Assembly (NCBI GenBank): GCA_033296885.1
Contig: MU863898.1
Coordinates: forward strand, 124,001 to 188,000
Length of the DNA stretch: 64,000 bases
From: Triangularia verruculosa
Lineage: Eukaryota > Ascomycota > Sordariomycetes > Sordariales > Podosporaceae
Direction of reading: 5' to 3'
Within the stretch, counting starts at the first letter, position 1; the number at the start of each line of letters is the position of its first letter. Positions 26,660 to 36,873 of the stretch are shown here, piece after piece. Under the pieces are notes generated by a model, which saw nothing but the letters and a program-made list of their open reading frames with translations, was not told the DNA's origin and did not search any database. A program made the position numbers and the translations under genes.

Positions 26660-27702
26660 ATGACCAAGATGTCGGTTGTACCCCCACCATACCGTGACAC
26701 TTCGCCACCACCAGAAGATCCAGAGGACGCCAACTCTATCCAGCATGTCACAGTCGAGGAACCGCCAGCTTACTCCCAGCTCGAGACCACCACCCTCAGC
26801 CCGGACGATGTGGTGCAGCCAGCCACGTTTTCCATTCACGGCCGCTTCATCTACGCCTCCCCAGACCCAACCACCCCCCCAAGCTCTGATCCATCCTATC
26901 AAACCAATCGTGCAATCCTCGCCGCAGCCCAAGGCTCCCAGCAGTTCGAGTTTCAGCGCGTGGAGTACAAGTACAAAACTTCCAACACTACCGGCCGGCC
27001 GGTCATGTCGCACCGGGGAAAGGACATCTACACTCTAGTGCGTCATCCGCCCTTCTTGGGCTGGCCCTCTCAGGCCCAGGCTGTATCTACGAGTCGAAAG
27101 ACGCTCGGGGAGATTCACATCTGCAAGTCGCCTGTATTTCACCACGGGTACCGGGCGAACAAGATCCTGCCAGAACAGGAGGTCAAAAGGCTGGAGAGAA
27201 AGGGGGAGAAGGTACCAAAGGATTATTTCTGGCAGATCAAAGAAGCTGGCGGCGATAAAGGGGAGGATGCATGGGAGTGGAAGGACTCCAAGGGGAAGAC
27301 GGTGGCTTATCAGTGGAAGGAAAAGAACGTTGCTCAGGGTGAGCATTCGGGGAGCAGTCGAGACCCGGATGGCGTCGCGGCTGCCAAAGAGGGATGGATC
27401 CCCAAGTTGCAGGTTTTGGTGGAGCTGGACAGAAGGACACTGGACAGTTTGGTGGCTGTGTGGTGTCTGTGGTTGTTGCATTTGCATCTGGAGGCTACAA
27501 AGGTCAAGAAGACTTGGGAAGATCGTATGTCCCCGGTTTATGAGTCGATAACTTGCGTTCCTCGCGCGGTTGTCGGCTTGTTTTTACTGTTGTGGTGCGT
27601 GCTTACTGACGATGACTTTTGAACTGGACAGGATATAACCAGATGACGAAGAAGAGACCGGATGACGTCTATCAGGGAGGCTTTTTCTCGTTCAAATTTT
27701 GA
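26660..27702 (+). CDS. Fungus-specific protein with two PPxY motifs
   Basis: Two exons, 26660-27524 and 27632-27702 (107-nt intron, GTATGT donor, CTGAC branch), give 311 residues. The N-terminus has two PPxY motifs, PPPY and PPAY, within the first 40 residues, which are ligands for WW domains such as those of Rsp5/NEDD4 ubiquitin ligases. A predicted beta-rich domain follows (ATFSIHGRFIYAS, FEFQRVEYKYK, GEIHICKSPVF, KDYFWQIKE), then VLVELDRRTLDSLVAVWCLWLLHLH, a short hydrophobic segment. The C-terminal exon contributes about 23 residues ending in GGFFSFKF. I do not recognise the family. The PPxY pair suggests an adaptor or ligase substrate, which is inference. Confidence 0.75.
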
Positions 27703-27808
27703 AATTCGTGCAGCGGGCGAAGCAGGGAATGAGAGCGAATGGCACACAGATGATACCTACCCAGGGCGAAGGATGAGCTTGGATAGAAGATTGATCAGTC
27801 TGCTGCGT

Positions 27809-29155
27809 CTATATGCTTTCCAAAGACTTTGTATCCGCCCCTGTGTCGCGTAAAAAGCCAGCAAGTGCTTTCTTGTTCTCTTGAACAACATCATAATTCC
27901 AGATCTTCTCAAACTTTGCCGATATTTCCTCCCCGAACTTTGTCTTGTCGTTCCCAACCCTCTGGTCCTGCCACTGAAACAAGTCAACGGCCTCTCGAGT
28001 CGCCTGAACCACCCACTGGGTCCTTTCAAAGCGGGCGTCATTGTACCGTTTCAGTGCGGCCTCGACAATTCTACCTTCATCCTTGGCCAAAGCGGTGCCA
28101 GCTTTCAGGTTGTTGCCAAGCTGACTCACCAAAGTGGCCAGGAAGAAGGCATCCTCTATCCCAAGACCTCCTCCCGCACCGAGATGGGGGCCTGTGGCAT
28201 GTGCAGCATCTCCAGCGATGCACACCCTTCCTCGTACATAGGTGGATGCCGGGTTCTCCGCCATGTCGAAAATGGCCCATTTTTCCATTTCATCCGGGAA
28301 GAGCTCTGCAATGTTCCTGGCAGTCTCATTCCACCCTTGGAGGGCCTCGATCACCTCCTTTTTTGACCCCTGGCAGGTATGTCTTCCTTGCGCCACCAAA
28401 TCTTTTGGCCATTCTTTGCTAGAGTCTGAGATGACCACCAAGACATTCAAGACGGAATTGTTCCCCACAGGGTATGTGATGATATGGGAATCCGGCCCAT
28501 TGTACATGAACCTTGTTGAAGCCTTGTATTCGCCGATGGCCTTGATGGCCTTGTCCATGGGAACCAACGACCGGTAACAAAACTTCTGGGAATAGCCCGG
28601 GTACGCTGCCTTGACTGGACTCTTCGCCGTCGAGCCCAGCACATGATGCCTCACTTGAGATCTGATTCCATCACAACCAACGACAACCGTAGCGTTGACC
28701 TTGCTCCCGTCCTTGAATCGGACCATTACCCCATCATCTGTCTCCTGGATCCTTTCGAGCTCCTTTCCGAATTCAACCGAGCCAGCTGGCAGCAGCGATG
28801 CCCACGCCTCCAAGATGTCACTTCTCTTGCACCCTTGGAAACCGTCCTTGCCGACGAATTTCTTGTACATCAGCTCCCCTTGCGGAGAGTGACCGTCGAC
28901 CCATTGAAAGTAGTCCTCTCCGTTGGGATTAGCCACCCTTTTGAATGCTTTCAACACGTCTTTGGATAGATGTTCCATCGCCTTTTCGGCGTTGGGGCTG
29001 AAACCAATGCCAGCACCAATGTCCCGGAACTCGGGGGCTCGCTCGTAGATGGTGAAGGGGACATTGCGGTCGCGGAGGCCGAGGCTGAGGGTGATGCCGG
29101 CTATACCGGCCCCCACGATGGCGACGTGGAAGTCTTTGGTGGTGGCGCTGGGCAT
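27809..29155 (-). CDS. FAD-dependent aromatic monooxygenase (salicylate-hydroxylase-like)
   Basis: From the ATG at 29155 the protein is 448 residues; the frame is open further upstream, but that extension is Arg-rich and unlike the family. VAIVGAGIAGITLSLGL (residues 11-27) is the N-terminal FAD-binding Rossmann motif. VVVGCDGIRSQVRHHV is the DG motif that binds both FAD and NAD(P)H, and VCIAGDAAHATGPHLGAG is the GD motif contacting the FAD ribityl chain. This is the group A flavoprotein monooxygenase layout, and the closest recognisable group is salicylate 1-monooxygenase-like enzymes. The aromatic substrate is not readable. The gene is divergent from the reductase at 29512 with 356 bp between start codons, suggesting a small catabolic or tailoring pair. 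Confidence 0.9.
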   Translation of the reverse strand: MPSATTKDFHVAIVGAGIAGITLSLGLRDRNVPFTIYERAPEFRDIGAGIGFSPNAEKAMEHLSKDVLKAFKRVANPNGEDYFQWVDGHSPQGELMYKKFVGKDGFQGCKRSDILEAWASLLPAGSVEFGKELERIQETDDGVMVRFKDGSKVNATVVVGCDGIRSQVRHHVLGSTAKSPVKAAYPGYSQKFCYRSLVPMDKAIKAIGEYKASTRFMYNGPDSHIITYPVGNNSVLNVLVVISDSSKEWPKDLVAQGRHTCQGSKKEVIEALQGWNETARNIAELFPDEMEKWAIFDMAENPASTYVRGRVCIAGDAAHATGPHLGAGGGLGIEDAFFLATLVSQLGNNLKAGTALAKDEGRIVEAALKRYNDARFERTQWVVQATREAVDLFQWQDQRVGNDKTKFGEEISAKFEKIWNYDVVQENKKALAGFLRDTGADTKSLESI

Positions 29156-29511
29156 GTTTGGTCGTGGCAAGCGTTTGACACACGTAAATACTTCAAAGTT
29201 GACGTCAATGGCTTTTCCAGAACCAGAGGAAAATGGATGAGGGAGAGCTTCGGGGTAAAATGGGTCTTCGGCAACGAGGTGGGGAGATATGTACCGGAGT
29301 CCCGACGGAATGCAGTCAGCCACGCACAACCGTTCTGCCCGTCGCGCCGGGCTTTTGGCCGGTGCCCGACTTGTATCCCTAGCGCGAAACCTGGCGCGTT
29401 GCGACTCGTGGTCCTTTGAAGCTGTGGACTTCAAGTAAAGACGTTTGTCTCCCTCACTGATGATATTCTCTTGATAGGTACGGTAGGTATTGCCCACTTG
29501 AAAGCACAAAG
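29156..29511. promoter_or_regulatory. Bidirectional promoter of the monooxygenase/reductase pair
   Basis: This 356-bp region separates the two divergent start codons. It contains GATAGGTACGGTAGGTATTG at about 29473, a variant of the recurrent TACCTA-type motif. Shared regulation is inferred from position only. Confidence 0.45.
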
Positions 29512-30679
29512 ATGACTGCAATCAAACTTCCCCAGCAGGCTCAAACGTTGAAGAAGGAGAAAGTTCTCCTCACCGGTAAGAGTTCTCACTTTGTTCACCG
29601 CGCTTGATGTCATGATTGACGGTTCGTCAGGCGGCACCGGCTTCGTCGCCTCCCACGTCCTCGACTCTCTGGTAACCAACGGCTACCCCGTCGTTGTCAC
29701 AGTCCGCTCAGAGGAAAAGGGGCAACGTCTTCTCAAGTCACTCTCGTCCTTCGCCGCCCCAGAACAAGTCCGATATGCCATCATCCCGGATATTTCCACC
29801 AAAAATGCCTTCGACGACATCCTCACCCGCCATCAACGCGATGAGCCATTCACCTACGTGATCCATACCGCCTCCCCTTACCAGCTCTCCTTCGCCGACC
29901 CCATCAACGACTGCCTCAACCCAGCCATCAACGGCACAACCTACCTCCTCGACTCCATCCACCGGTTATGTCCTTTTGTCAAGCGCGTGGTAATCACCTC
30001 CTCTTCGGCAGCTATCCTCAACCCGCCCAACCACCGCGAGGTGTACAATGAGTCCTCCTGGTCAGAGGTGACGTGGGAGCAGGCCATGCAGCCGGAGCAC
30101 ACCTACCGAGCGAGCAAGAAATTCGCCGAGCAGGCGGCTTGGTCGTTTTTGAGGGATAACAACCCCCGGTTTACCATTGCGACGATCAACAATACCTACA
30201 CCTTTGGTCCGCTGTCGAGGTCGCTGACGAACTCGGCACAGTTCAGTTCGGCAGAGGTCAACACCTCGAACCGCCGGATCTGGGATTTGATCCACGGCAA
30301 GTGGCGGGATGCAAGCAGTGGGGAGGCGTGCATACCCTCGACAGCACCTGTTTTTACGTTTGTCGACGTTAGGGATGTAGCCGATGCCCACTTGGCTGCG
30401 TTGACGGCGCCAGGGCAGAGGTACTACACCGTTGGGGGCTTCTTCTCGAATTATCAGATCGCCAGGATTGTAGAAGAGGAGTTCGGAGAGGTACTGGGGA
30501 GTGAAGTGCTTCCGGAGCTGAAGGGACAGGAAGACGACTTCGAGGAGGGCAAGCACTGGAAGTTCGATGTGAGTAGGAGCAAGAAGGAACTGGGGATACG
30601 GTATAGGGGTTTGAGGGAGAGTGTGAGGGATACTGTGGTGAGCATGCTGGAGTTTGAGAAAGGGACTGCCTTAAACTAG
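29512..30679 (+). CDS. NADPH-dependent ketoreductase (dihydroflavonol-reductase/Gre2 type)
   Basis: Two exons, 29512-29575 and 29631-30679, joined across a 55-nt intron inside the cofactor motif, give 370 residues. Splicing restores VLLTGGTGFVASHVLD, the extended-SDR TGGTGFxA nucleotide-binding motif (about 19-27). VRSEEKGQRLL follows the second strand and resembles the Arg-containing NADP preference of this family. SSSAAI and YRASKKFAEQAAW (YxxxK) provide the catalytic Ser, Tyr and Lys. The group includes fungal aldehyde/ketone reductases acting on aldehydes and beta-keto compounds. Its neighbour, the FAD monooxygenase, is divergent, so oxidation and reduction of one substrate family are plausible but not shown. 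Confidence 0.9.
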
Positions 30680-32312
30680 ATGTTCTCCTGTTTTTACCAA
30701 GTAGAGCTCGGGTAATGACTTGAAGCCCTGTGCCTGGCATCTTCGACTGCTCAGATTCCTCGTTTTTGAGCCATGATGGTTGCATGCTTGCTTGACACTG
30801 ACCGCAAGATTGATCCTCTGGCCGCAAGGATGCAAGCCGCGTGATCTGCTCTGGTTGACGGTTGATCCTAACCAGAGTTGACTATTCCGACCTTCCTCCA
30901 AGAGATGAACCAGGGGCGGCAGCAACTAATCACTGACGGGCTTACCCGCGCTGCAGTAGTCGCTACCCCGGCGGCCGGCTGGGCCACTTGGATGGAACTT
31001 TGCAAGTCACACAAGACGACCCTTGTCATGTCTGTGAGCCGGAGCCAGTGCGACCCCCCTTCGTTCGGAAGCTTAAGCATCTGACACTGGCTCAAAAAGA
31101 TGTCTTGGTCGTGTCATCTTCACTACTGTGATGGGGGGTTGCACAGCCAGATAACTGGGCGGCCGTTGCTAGAATCCGGATCCTTCCCTCCCATGCCAAC
31201 CTAGAAGCAGAAGCGAAAAACTGACAAAATTTCCGACGACTATTTCAGCCTGTTGATCATCTGAGGCCTTTTTTCTTTCGGTTGGGAGGAATGCTGCAGC
31301 CCTTGGCTGGCCACAAACCACACTAGCAATGAAGTTGGTTGTGACGAGAGGCGGCGAGTCCGAAGAGGATCATGATCGACTTGACACATCAGGGACAAGT
31401 GTGAGAGAAGTAGTGGGCAGAAGACTCTCAAGAAGAATTAAACAGGCTGCCGTGCCGCAAGTTGGCCACACGGAGCGGCCCAGTTCGCTTCCAGATGACG
31501 GCTTTCCGGGTTTCCCAGTTGGAAGAAGCCATTGCGAAGTTTCCATTTGTGTGTGGTGGCGCACATGCCGCGCCGCCGGCCAGCAGCGATTGGGCCTTCA
31601 GGACGATGCTGAGAACAGTGGCCGGCTCGGTTGTCGATGAACGGTACGCGTGCCTAGATATATATTCGATGGTATTATACGTATGGCCTGAGATGAGAAA
31701 GGACGTCAGGGTGTCCGCAAAAAGAAGCTCTGCCGAGAAACGGCCTGCCGAGATTGGCACTTGGAGCGCCTAAAACGAGCCGATGCAACGATTGGGATGG
31801 GGTGAAACCTGAAACAAGCCTAGCCGGATGGATATCTCCGACTTGCACCTCCCCCTGTCCCCGTCGTGTGTCTTGGAAGGTGGGGGAGGGGCCAAAAGAC
31901 GGTGAGACGGGTCGAAACCAAACAAAAGCAAAAGAATACAACATGCCAAGGATAGGGATTCCGCCAGTTGCGAACAAACGTGCGTGACCCCGTGTGTGGC
32001 CCTGACAGGACCCATTGCCGTTGGAAGCTTGTCTTGGAGGTATATCTCCACCTCGAATTCATGCCTGCGAGGGCCGGTTCTGGCCTTTTGCTTTTTGTTG
32101 TGTGAATATCCCCACGGCCAAGCATCTGAGCAGCAGCAACATCACCGCGGCACGGACCCTTCGGTGGCACGCAACTTTTAGACGGCGTGTGCACAAAACA
32201 CGTCGAGTCGCGGTCAGAGCACCGAGGGGATATGCATGAGGCGTGTAGGATCACTTGTGCCTCTCTTATAGAAACCGCCGTTGCCGTCCGGTCCACCCGC
32301 AGCACCATTCCA
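30680..32312. other. Intergenic, 1.6 kb before the RhoGAP-like gene
   Basis: No gene is supported on either strand. TATATATT at about 31660 is a possible TATA element, far from the next start. The region may hold a long leader of the RhoGAP-like gene; its longest frames are overlapping and unlike any family. Confidence 0.5.
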
Positions 32313-34508
32313 ATGTCATCGCGTTGTAATGTTGAAAGCGGCGGAAATTACGACGTTGCAACCATGAGTGCCATCCTGGACAGCGGATTGGGCGAGCAAC
32401 TAGCAGCGGCCCTGCTCGCTTGGGGTGGGGAGCATGACAGGGAGCCGAGACGACAGCCGAGAAAACAACCAGCTCGCCATCATAATCAAGATTCTGCTAA
32501 TTTTGATTCCGACCTTGACTCTGGCTCTGACTCTGACTCTGGCTCTGGCTCTGGCTCTGGCTCTCTCACTCCTCTGGCCCGTCATCATGTCTACATCCGC
32601 CAACTGATGCGCTTTGCCGACGACAACACCTGGAACATGACGGCCCTAGACCCCCGCGAGCGTGATATCGATGCCGACTTGGATGAGGACCACGACGACG
32701 ACCTGAATGCTACCGCATCCGATAGCACCTTCACCACCCAACCAACCAAGGCAAGCAATATCGGTGGCCGTTATCGCCAGCACAGGGAAGACACCATGAA
32801 GAACCCACCGTCGCCCCCACAGAAACGGGGCAAGCAATTGCCGCCGACACCTATCGATACCACCCCAGACTCATCACATCCCCAGATGTCTTGCAGGATA
32901 TCAAGCTTCCCGTTCTTACATCCATGTGACATCCCAGAGTTGATACTTGATCCGGACGAGGACCTCCTTCACACCGGACCCAGCCCGTTGCCATCCGGGC
33001 CCGCCACCCCCAGCGTGGTCAACGACGTCTTCCGCCCTCTTAGCCACACCGCCTCCCCGGATCTTGGATTTGGCCCCTTCACTCCATTCGCCCTCGAGGC
33101 GGATCCTCGGCGCTCCTTGCAGCAGCAACCTCGGAAGATGTCCGTCATCACCATGGTGTCAGAAGTGTCAGACGGTCTCGGCATCATCGAAGAGGAAGAC
33201 GACGTCAACACGGATGGCGTGTCGATGCTCACTCCCACAGAGGCCTCTTTTGGCGGACCAGTAGGCGGCGAATCTAGCCATGATCGGTTCGGGAGGGTGG
33301 ATTCGAGGGGTTATCAGCCGCAAGCCCGGAGCATCAGTTCGTCGGCCGGTAGTACCGGGTCGAGCGAGTGGCGTCCCAGCAACAGGAGCATCTCATCACG
33401 AAAGTCGGTAGCCCTCTTCTCGCGCATGCGCGGACGGCACTCGGTGGTTCAGGAGGAGCCTTTGGAAAGACGGTCGCTGACCCCGTACGAGCTCAGTGCC
33501 CCAGCACCAAGACAGGACGACGACAGCTGTGCGGACCAGCCACCGCCGCCGACGGGATCATCACTGTCCACCATTCACAGCCGCACAGAGATTGCTTCTT
33601 CCGCAAACTCCCGGTTCTTTGGCAGGATGCCGTGGCTGACCAATTCGCAGCCGGAGAAGCAAGGGACCGTATTCGGTGTTGATTTGAATTCCAGCATCAA
33701 GCTGGCGCCGATGAAGATCAGAGTGTCACATCGGGGAAAGGGCTCTTCATATCGCACCTATCCATTGGGTGTGTACAAATGCTGCGAGTTTATCAAACGG
33801 GAGGGTATGTTGTCTCCTTCGTATGGCATCTGGGTGTAACTGACAGTGTGCACAGGCATCCGAGACGGCAGAGTCTTTTGCTCTCCCGGCAACGCCTTCA
33901 ACGTGGCGCAGCTCAAAGAAATCTTCAACACCGGACCGACCTATGGCGAGAACTTTCAGTTTGAAGGAACCGACTATACCGTTCACGACGCGGCACGTCT
34001 GATTTTGCTGTACCTCGAAGAGCTGCCCAAGCCGCTTATTAGCTCGTCAGTTGTGCGATGCTGGGTATTGCTTGCCCGCCAGGAGGGTGCCATCGAACCG
34101 CCATGCCCAAGAGTCGAGACCGGACTGGATTTCTGGACCGAAGCTCTCAGCCGACTACCGACTGCGTCTCGTAACCTCGTCAAGCACCTCCTGGCTCTCT
34201 TCGCCGAGGTGTTGATCCAAGCCACAGGGGATATCACCGAAGCTGATTCACGACACCTTGCCTCGGCTGTCTCGCGCGCCCTGTTTCACCAAGACACGGA
34301 TGCCAGCGTTGTCGCTGGCGGTATCCCTAGTACCGTCAGCAAGAAGAAGACGAACAAAAAGAACGTACACCCGACCCTGGCCCTTGCGTTTCTTATCAAG
34401 AAGCGAGGAGAGTATTCCGCCACGCTGGGCAAAGCTACGAATATGGGCACGAAACGGGACACTCAATTTCTACCAACCACCAAGGAAATGATGCAATGGA
34501 AGGGGTAG
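32313..34508 (+). CDS. RhoGAP-domain protein lacking the arginine finger
   Basis: Two exons, 32313-33804 and 33856-34508 (51-nt intron, GTATGT), give about 714 residues. The start is uncertain: the ATG at 32364 has a better context (-3 A). The first 400 residues are low-complexity and acidic, with a Ser/Gly/Asp repeat encoded by GGCTCT units, and Pro-rich segments. The RhoGAP domain starts at about 450 with FGVDLNSSIKLAPMKIRV, continues with LGVYKCCEFIKREG, and after the intron TYGENFQF then YTVHDAARLILLYLEELPKPLIS. It is most like the Sac7-type Rho1 regulators of fungi. At the arginine-finger loop the sequence reads DGRVFCSPGN where active enzymes have GxFRxSG: Cys (codon 33879-33881) replaces Arg. 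Basic residues follow the domain at the C-terminus. Confidence 0.82.
32517..32574 (+). repeat. GGCTCT/GACTCT hexamer tandem repeat
   Basis: About nine tandem hexamers inside the RhoGAP-like coding sequence encode alternating Asp-Ser and Gly-Ser. The hexamer length keeps the frame, so copy number can vary without breaking the protein. Confidence 0.75.
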
Positions 34509-36109
34509 GCCAAGGACAATGATGTATGAAAAAGAGAAGGGAAGGGCTGGTTATCAGGCTAGCATTCTTATAGCCTGGGAGGAGGATGGATGGGAGAGGT
34601 CACGGAGAAGGTTACACATGCGTTTGTTGAGATACCCCTTTTGCTTTCTTGCTCTTTTTTGCTATTTTGTTTTGCATCATAACATCACACTCATCACATC
34701 ATCGTCATCATCATGCCACATTCATCATTTACGGCGTTTCTTCTTTGTCATTGTCTCGGGGAGCAATGAGCCCAAATGTACAATATGTGTGCCGACCTAG
34801 ATTTCTGGAACGGATAGGTAGTCATTGATAATATTCCGGGTATGGGGTCATGGGATGGAGGAGGGGGAAGGGACTGGGGAATGTCGCATTATCCATGTAC
34901 CATCTTGACATAATTATTATCTTAATTTCCTGGGCAAACCATTGTCATTGAGGGCACAGAAAGACACTGTCGATGAGCTGCTCTTCTTTAGGTATTTAAC
35001 CTTTTAGATAGATAAGTGGCTTTATACGATCTCATATCAAGTCAAAGATAAGTAGACAGTCGACAGATAATAGGTATCTTAGGTTTTGAGCTTGTCCTCA
35101 AAACACTTTGCTTAAATATAAAGGGAAAAAAAAAGAATGGCTCAACAGTTAGTAATCTCTGGAAGTGTGACTTACCCGCAAATGTGCGCTTTTTTGGCTC
35201 GGTGTGTTACCACCAGGGCCGAGGAACGGTTGGTTGTTGCTAATAGTACAGAGGAACGTGTTGCTTGCTGGGGGAAAGTTATTAGTTTCATTCATCCACA
35301 ATCTTAGAAGTCTGGTGTCCTGAGCTGTCATTTTCCCTGTTTTAATCCGATCGAAAGTTAGCCACGCAGTTCAGTTGAAACGGAGACCTCTTTGAAACGG
35401 AGGGGGACTGGGGGAAAACGGAGGATGAGATTCTAAACCGCTGAGCCGTTTTTGATTTGTTGAAAACTTGTTGTAGAAGAGGTGATTATATGGGAAAGTG
35501 CATGGATTGGGGACATGGAGGACCCGCTTCATGATGTCGCCGTGTCGCCGGCAATGTGCGGGTGATGCTTGGATGGGTGATTGGGAGGCTGCTGGGAGAC
35601 TGGCCAGTAAGCGGCCTGCACATGTTTGGATGCGATGCTTGGGGTTCTTTGGAGTGAATGAACTAGGCCCCCGAGTGCCCATGTCTTAGTATGTGATCTC
35701 CACTCACAACCAAGACCGAAGCTGCAATGGCTTCCAGTTCTGGCATGCTGGCATTGTGGGCTTCTCAAAGGTAGGTACCTTAGCTGACAGATGATGTTGT
35801 TGGTGTCATACATATGTATGGTATATTGATATGACAGCCAGCAATATCTTGGCCTTCTCAACAGGGGCATATGTTCCATCTACCTCTACCGGGTTCCATG
35901 CTGGTGCTGGCCTCTGATTTGACAGTGACGGACAATTTCGGACTTTCAACCGCCACGGTAGTGTAACGCCGGCCAGGGACCATGTCCGAACAGCGAATGT
36001 TGAGACTGACAACTGGGCATACATAATCAGCGCTCTGCCCACATCCAAATCGTATGTCTTGTCTGGCTCAACAAGAAGCTCAGCAGCCTCATCATCTGCT
36101 CCCGCCAAC
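34509..36109. other. Intergenic, 1.6 kb
   Basis: No gene is supported. The first 700 bp is T- and AT-rich and probably includes the RhoGAP-like gene 3' region. A GGTAGGTACCTTAG element lies at about 35771. Confidence 0.5.
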
Positions 36110-36601
36110 ATGTCCACCACCGTCGAACCTGAAGGGACCCTTTACAAGGGCTCTTGTCACTGCGGCTTTGCCAAGTACACAGTCCGGCTAGACTTTACCA
36201 AGCCGCCCCCCTCTTTACACGGCGCCAACGTCACCAAATGCAATTGCAGCATCTGCCACAAGTCGGGCACCCTGCTCACGGACCCTGGGGATGATGGGTC
36301 ATCGACATTTACCCTCCTGACGCCGCCGGAAAAAGATCTCACCATGTACACCTTCAACACGGGGAACATAAAGTGGTACTTTTGCCCCAAATGCAGCATC
36401 AAGCTCTACTGCAGGGTGGATGGGGTGTTTGACGGGGTCCACGTGCGGGCCTTCAGAGTCAACGTGTTGACGTTGGACGAGAAGGAGGACGGGTCACCAT
36501 TGGAGGAGCTGAAGGACCTGAAGATCAAGTACTGGGATTTCAAGGAGGGAGACATGCCCAGGGCGCCCCTTGATGCGCCTGGCAAAGGCGGCATGTGGTA
36601 G
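36110..36601 (+). CDS. GFA-family (CENP-V/GFA domain) zinc-binding protein
   Basis: An intronless frame of 163 residues from the ATG at 36110. The GFA domain is recognised from its zinc-ligand pattern: CHC at residues 16-18, CNCSIC at 44-49 and CPKC at 92-95, with the intervening GNIKWYFCPKC strand. The family includes bacterial glutathione-dependent formaldehyde-activating enzyme and many eukaryotic proteins of unknown activity, so formaldehyde metabolism should not be assumed. The C-terminal 45 residues, with EELKDLKIKYWDFKEGD and DAPGKGGMW, are typical of fungal members. There is no targeting signal. Confidence 0.9.
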   Translation: MSTTVEPEGTLYKGSCHCGFAKYTVRLDFTKPPPSLHGANVTKCNCSICHKSGTLLTDPGDDGSSTFTLLTPPEKDLTMYTFNTGNIKWYFCPKCSIKLYCRVDGVFDGVHVRAFRVNVLTLDEKEDGSPLEELKDLKIKYWDFKEGDMPRAPLDAPGKGGMW

Positions 36602-36824
36602 ATGATACCTACCTAAGGTAGATGATAGTTCTGTTTAATGATTACCGGCCTGATTTCTGTGGCTGTCCGATGGCAGGTGACATGATTGACCAATGGTGGA
36701 ATTTTGTCGCCAAGGTGTGCCGTCCCCACTCTCGCGGGGCAAGTTGTGCTGCCGGAGATGATGATAATTTTTGTGGGAGGGAGCTGGTCTCCTGGTTGTG
36801 GTTTGTCAATCGTAACGTAATCTG

Positions 36825-36864
36825 CCCAGCAATCCCCAGCAATTCCCAGCAATCACCAGCAATC
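36825..36864 (+). repeat. Four tandem copies of a 10-bp unit (CCCAGCAATC)
   Basis: Four consecutive copies with one or two mismatches lie just before the ATG at 36874, in the presumed 5' leader of the dioxygenase gene. Confidence 0.8.
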
Positions 36865-36873
36865 CATTCCATC

